Shown here: piece by piece, positions 13,329-15,998 of the stretch
Layout: the number at the start of each line of letters is the position of its first letter
How positions within the stretch are numbered: position 1 is the stretch's first letter
NCBI GenBank assembly: GCA_030618315.1
Contig: JAUXDO010000018.1
Span: forward strand, 1 to 15,998
Source: Candidatus Peregrinibacteria bacterium
GTDB taxonomy: Bacteria; Patescibacteriota; Gracilibacteria; UM-FILTER-43-11
Reading direction: 5' to 3'
Length of the DNA: 15,998 bases
Position numbers and translations under genes: made by a program
The notes under the pieces: generated by a model
Told to the model about the DNA's origin: nothing
Database searches by the model: none
The model's input: only the letters and a program-made list of their open reading frames with translations

Positions 13329-15092
13329 CTAAACAGACATTACCGCGTTATCCACCTCTTCAAGTGTAGTCAAACCCTGTAAAACCAAAATATACCCGTA
13401 TTGCTGAATAGTCAGCATTCCGTTTTTTTCTGCTATTTCCTGAATCTTATCTTCATTCCCCTGTTCAAAGTTGATTATATGGCGGATATCGTCGTCGACT
13501 TGCATGATTTCAAAAATACCAACACGTCCTTTATAACCTGTTCCACTGCATGTTTTACATGTTTCACCATTACCATATGGCGCGAATATTTTTGAGTTCT
13601 TTTTAGCATCTTCATACATTTCTTTTACAGGTTTTGAAGCATTCTTAAATGTATCGTCAATTGTCTTACTCATATCCTTTGCATCCGGATGTTCCCGACG
13701 GCAATCCTGGCATACTTTTCGTATAAGACGCTGTGCCACAACAAATTTAAGAGAGGAGCTAATAAAATAATGCGGTACACCCATCTGTAATAGACGTGTA
13801 ATGGATGATGCTGCTGTATTTGTATGAAGAGTTGAAAATACCAGGTGACCTGTATTTGATGCCTCAAATGCTTTTAGCGCGGTTTCTTCATCACGCATTT
13901 CTCCTACCATTATTATATCCGGATCCTGACGCAGAATTACACGCAAACCGGCAGCAAAGTCGTAACCAATTCTGTGGAACATTTGTGACTGATTTACAAG
14001 CGGAATTTCTGCTTCGATTGGATCTTCTAATGTAATAATATTTATTCCTACACGATCAATTTCCTGAAGCAGTGCGTAAAGAGTTGTTGTTTTACCGCTT
14101 CCTGTCGGACCGGTTACACAAATAAATCCGTGCGGGTATTTAATTGCTTTTTCAAAAAGGTCAACACAATACGGAAGAATCCCAAGATTATACAAATCAC
14201 ATTTTTCTACATCAGCCATTTGTCTTAATACAATTTTTTCTTCCTGCGCATTACGAATTGTATTTGGCATAAAAGAAAGACGGAAGTTATAGAGCTTTCC
14301 TTCTGACTCAAATGAAATACGACCATCCTGAGGCAATCGCCTTTCGTCAATTTTTAACCCGGCATCAAGTTTTAATTTATTTACTATTCCTCTATACAGC
14401 ATAATATCGTCGTGGAAACTTTCATCAAAGCATTTACCATCAACACGAAAGCGTAATTTAAACCCCATTTGACCTTGTTTATCTACAGCCAGATCTATAT
14501 GAATATCTGATGCATCACGCTTAATACATTCTGTGAGTGTGTTAAAAACAAAGGCATTTGCATCTGCGGCCTGAACATCATCTGAATCAACAATTTCGAT
14601 TTTACTTTTTACCGTTGTCTTTCCCAAATTACTCTTCGCACTTTTAATAAGATCATCATCATTCTCTTTTATATAATTAAAAGTAACGTGAGACATTATT
14701 AATACAGGAGTTTTTCTAAATTTTTCTTTTTTAAGTTCAGTAAAATCTTTATGAAGAGGATCTAAGCAAATTAGTTTTTCTCCACCTGAATCTTTGATCA
14801 AATATGCGCCATATTTATATGCATCACCATTTTTGAATAACTCATGCTCAACTAGCGGTATTTCTTCCTGATGAGCAAAAAAGTCATGATTTGTAAGATA
14901 GGCAATTAATTTTCCTACCTTTTCCATTAATCCTGGATTTTCTCTTATTAAAACACGCAATGCTGAAAATCCGCCATCCTTTGCTTTTTCTTCCAATGCT
15001 TTTACATCATCTTCAGATAAAAAACTATTTTCTTTCAGATAGTTAATTACTTTTGAACTTGTATCGGAAGAGTAATAAAATGTTTCACTCAT
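13329..15092 (-). CDS. pilB: PilB, type IV pilus extension ATPase (GspE family)
   Basis: The 587-residue product has the PilB layout: an N-terminal N1/MshEN-like domain (1-150), a linker, then the N2 and ATPase domains. Visible motifs: Walker A GPTGSGKTT (328-336), Asp box LEDPIE (355-360), Walker B region QDPDIIMVGEMRD (389-401), His box STLHTN (420-425) and a four-cysteine zinc site CQDC (461-464) with CKTC (512-515). The insert of about 47 residues between the two cysteine pairs is longer than in many PilB proteins. PilB hydrolyses ATP as a hexamer beneath PilC to drive subunit insertion. The zinc site and N-terminal domain favour PilB/GspE over the retraction motor PilT, which is not in the window. 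It lies 88 bases after the repetitive surface-protein gene and is followed by the cysteine-paired secreted protein. Confidence 0.96.
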   Translation of the reverse strand: MSETFYYSSDTSSKVINYLKENSFLSEDDVKALEEKAKDGGFSALRVLIRENPGLMEKVGKLIAYLTNHDFFAHQEEIPLVEHELFKNGDAYKYGAYLIKDSGGEKLICLDPLHKDFTELKKEKFRKTPVLIMSHVTFNYIKENDDDLIKSAKSNLGKTTVKSKIEIVDSDDVQAADANAFVFNTLTECIKRDASDIHIDLAVDKQGQMGFKLRFRVDGKCFDESFHDDIMLYRGIVNKLKLDAGLKIDERRLPQDGRISFESEGKLYNFRLSFMPNTIRNAQEEKIVLRQMADVEKCDLYNLGILPYCVDLFEKAIKYPHGFICVTGPTGSGKTTTLYALLQEIDRVGINIITLEDPIEAEIPLVNQSQMFHRIGYDFAAGLRVILRQDPDIIMVGEMRDEETALKAFEASNTGHLVFSTLHTNTAASSITRLLQMGVPHYFISSSLKFVVAQRLIRKVCQDCRREHPDAKDMSKTIDDTFKNASKPVKEMYEDAKKNSKIFAPYGNGETCKTCSGTGYKGRVGIFEIMQVDDDIRHIINFEQGNEDKIQEIAEKNGMLTIQQYGYILVLQGLTTLEEVDNAVMSV

Positions 15093-15151
15093 GATTACTG
15101 CTTAATGATATATTTATACTACATTAATATTGTTAATTTTTCTTAAAATTG

Positions 15152-15170
15152 TATTCCTGCTTTTGGAATA
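15152..15170 (-). terminator. Weak hairpin after the surface-protein gene
   Basis: TATTCC (15152-15157) and GGAATA (15165-15170) form a 6-bp stem with a 7-base loop. On the minus strand the stem is followed by CAATTTTAAG, so the T-run is short. It lies 9 to 29 bases after the stop of the 15181-15998 gene and before pilB. It could attenuate or process the transcript, but as a terminator it is weak. Confidence 0.25.
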
Positions 15171-15180
15171 ATATGGTTTT

Positions 15181-15998
15181 CTAATACGCATCCAGAATTT
15201 CTCCTGTAGCTGGATTAACCTGTCTCCATATTGTGTAATCATCCGGTATCTCGGTATCCCCGGGAGCCGGCACTATATATTTACGCATATCTTCGATAAT
15301 GTGTTCTGACGGTCTGTTAAGTTCATATTCTTCAGATTGATCGTCAAAAAATTCAAGTAACGGTTCACGTTGCCAATATGAATTTTTTGCAATTACATCA
15401 CCAAGTATACGTAACTGTCTTTTGCTAATTCCGCTAAAAAAATTCTCTCGTGCAAGCAACATCACTTCAAGATCAGTCACTTCACCATCTACAAATATAT
15501 TTCTGGCATCAATACGAACCGAAGTAATATCGTTATAATTTGCGGAGCTTGATGTTGCGTATTTTATATCTGCTTTGATATATACATTGCCAGTTGTATA
15601 AATACGAGACTGACCACCGCTAAAAATAACCACATCATCATCCGCATCTCCTCCAATATAAATATCACCTGTGTTATTCCAGATAATATCGTCTCCTAGT
15701 TCAACCGTTCCAGTTAGATTTGCAGATAATTCATCAGTTCTTACCTTTCCGAACTTTTCTTTCTTTATCAAATCTTCATCGTAATTTCGTGGATTATTTT
15801 CACGGTCATATACGTCTCCTCTTTGCAGAAATGGAAACTCCGTACCTGTTACATACCAATCATCACAATTTGCTTCACTATCCTGCCCACAACTTGTTTT
15901 CATTTCATCGACACCTGTATTTCCGAAAATCATATACTCGGCATTGAATTCTCCTGGCGGAGTATATTCAAATGATGATGTTGGGTGGTTTTCTTTTA
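15181..15998 (-). CDS. C-terminal part of a probable beta-solenoid surface protein (cut by window edge)
   Basis: The frame is open from the TAG at 15183-15181 to the right edge (271 visible residues). The ATG at 15933 is internal, since upstream codons continue in frame with EYTPPGEFNAEY. The middle of the visible part alternates short beta-strand-like and turn segments (NNTGDIYIGGDADDDVVIFSG, IYTTGNVYIKADIKYAT, RIDARNIFVDGEV, LRILGDVIAKN), as in beta-helix or bactofilin-like surface proteins. Such C-terminal regions occur in large exported proteins of unknown role in Patescibacteria, often near pilus genes; that comparison is from memory and no family is named. Two cysteines lie near the visible start (SCGQ and NCDD). 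The position just before pilB suggests it belongs to the same envelope locus, but its N-terminus and export signal are out of view. Confidence 0.7.
   Translation of the reverse strand, partial: KENHPTSSFEYTPPGEFNAEYMIFGNTGVDEMKTSCGQDSEANCDDWYVTGTEFPFLQRGDVYDRENNPRNYDEDLIKKEKFGKVRTDELSANLTGTVELGDDIIWNNTGDIYIGGDADDDVVIFSGGQSRIYTTGNVYIKADIKYATSSSANYNDITSVRIDARNIFVDGEVTDLEVMLLARENFFSGISKRQLRILGDVIAKNSYWQREPLLEFFDDQSEEYELNRPSEHIIEDMRKYIVPAPGDTEIPDDYTIWRQVNPATGEILDAY

Noticed and set aside
248..15092. UGA-to-glycine genetic code as in Gracilibacteria
   Set aside because: PilB, PilC and all other genes are full length in the standard bacterial code with no in-frame TGA and with normal TGG tryptophans.

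Overview
The window is AT-rich and every supported gene lies on the minus strand, so genes are read here from high to low coordinates. It is best read as one long type IV pilus (T4P) locus. The mix suggests the Candidate Phyla Radiation (Patescibacteria): an S23/Avd-type four-helix-bundle gene, S-layer homology (SLH) domains, many minor pilins, short AT-rich leaders without Shine-Dalgarno sequences, and large secreted proteins of unknown family. That is an inference from gene content; I cannot name a lineage. No complete gene ends in TGA (10 TAA, 5 TAG), yet no TGA interrupts a reading frame, so a UGA-glycine code is not supported.

Layout in reading order. 15998-15181: C-terminal part of a repetitive, probably beta-rich surface protein, cut by the window edge. 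15092-13329: PilB assembly ATPase. 13263-11686: secreted protein with paired cysteines and a C-terminal 11-residue-repeat helix. 11635-10532: polytopic membrane protein. 10531-10244: the longest gene-poor gap, holding a decayed copy of the 13263 gene start and a good sigma70-like promoter. 10243-9743: PilV-like pilin. 9580-8942: PilW-like pilin. 8924-7653: PilN-like protein fused to three SLH domains. 7611-6835: PilO-like. 6803-6540: small membrane-anchored protein. 6449-5190: PilC platform. 5119-4499: PulG/PilE-like pilin. 4353-3721: FimT/GspH-like pilin. 3626-2652: PilX-like minor pilin. 2560-2195: four-helix-bundle protein. 2182-248: VWA-like protein. 184-1: start of another exported protein, cut by the window edge.

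Working together, PilB would power polymerisation on the PilC platform, with PilN and PilO as the alignment subcomplex. The PulG-like protein is the likely main subunit, and FimT, PilV, PilW and PilX would form the tip-priming complex. The VWA protein occupies the place that PilY1, a VWA tip adhesin, has after PilX in Pseudomonas. PilM, PilT, PilD and a secretin are not in the window.

The most unusual structure is a family of 7-bp-period arrays (consensus TAGCGGN, plus variants TAGTTGT and GATTNNN) in at least six gene junctions of the pilin part. Three copies form the same long imperfect hairpin with the same heptad order. Arrays touch both ends of the four-helix-bundle gene, donate stop codons to two pilin genes, and occupy the leader codons of a third pilin that has no standard start codon. 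I regard arrays plus four-helix-bundle gene as the candidate undescribed system.
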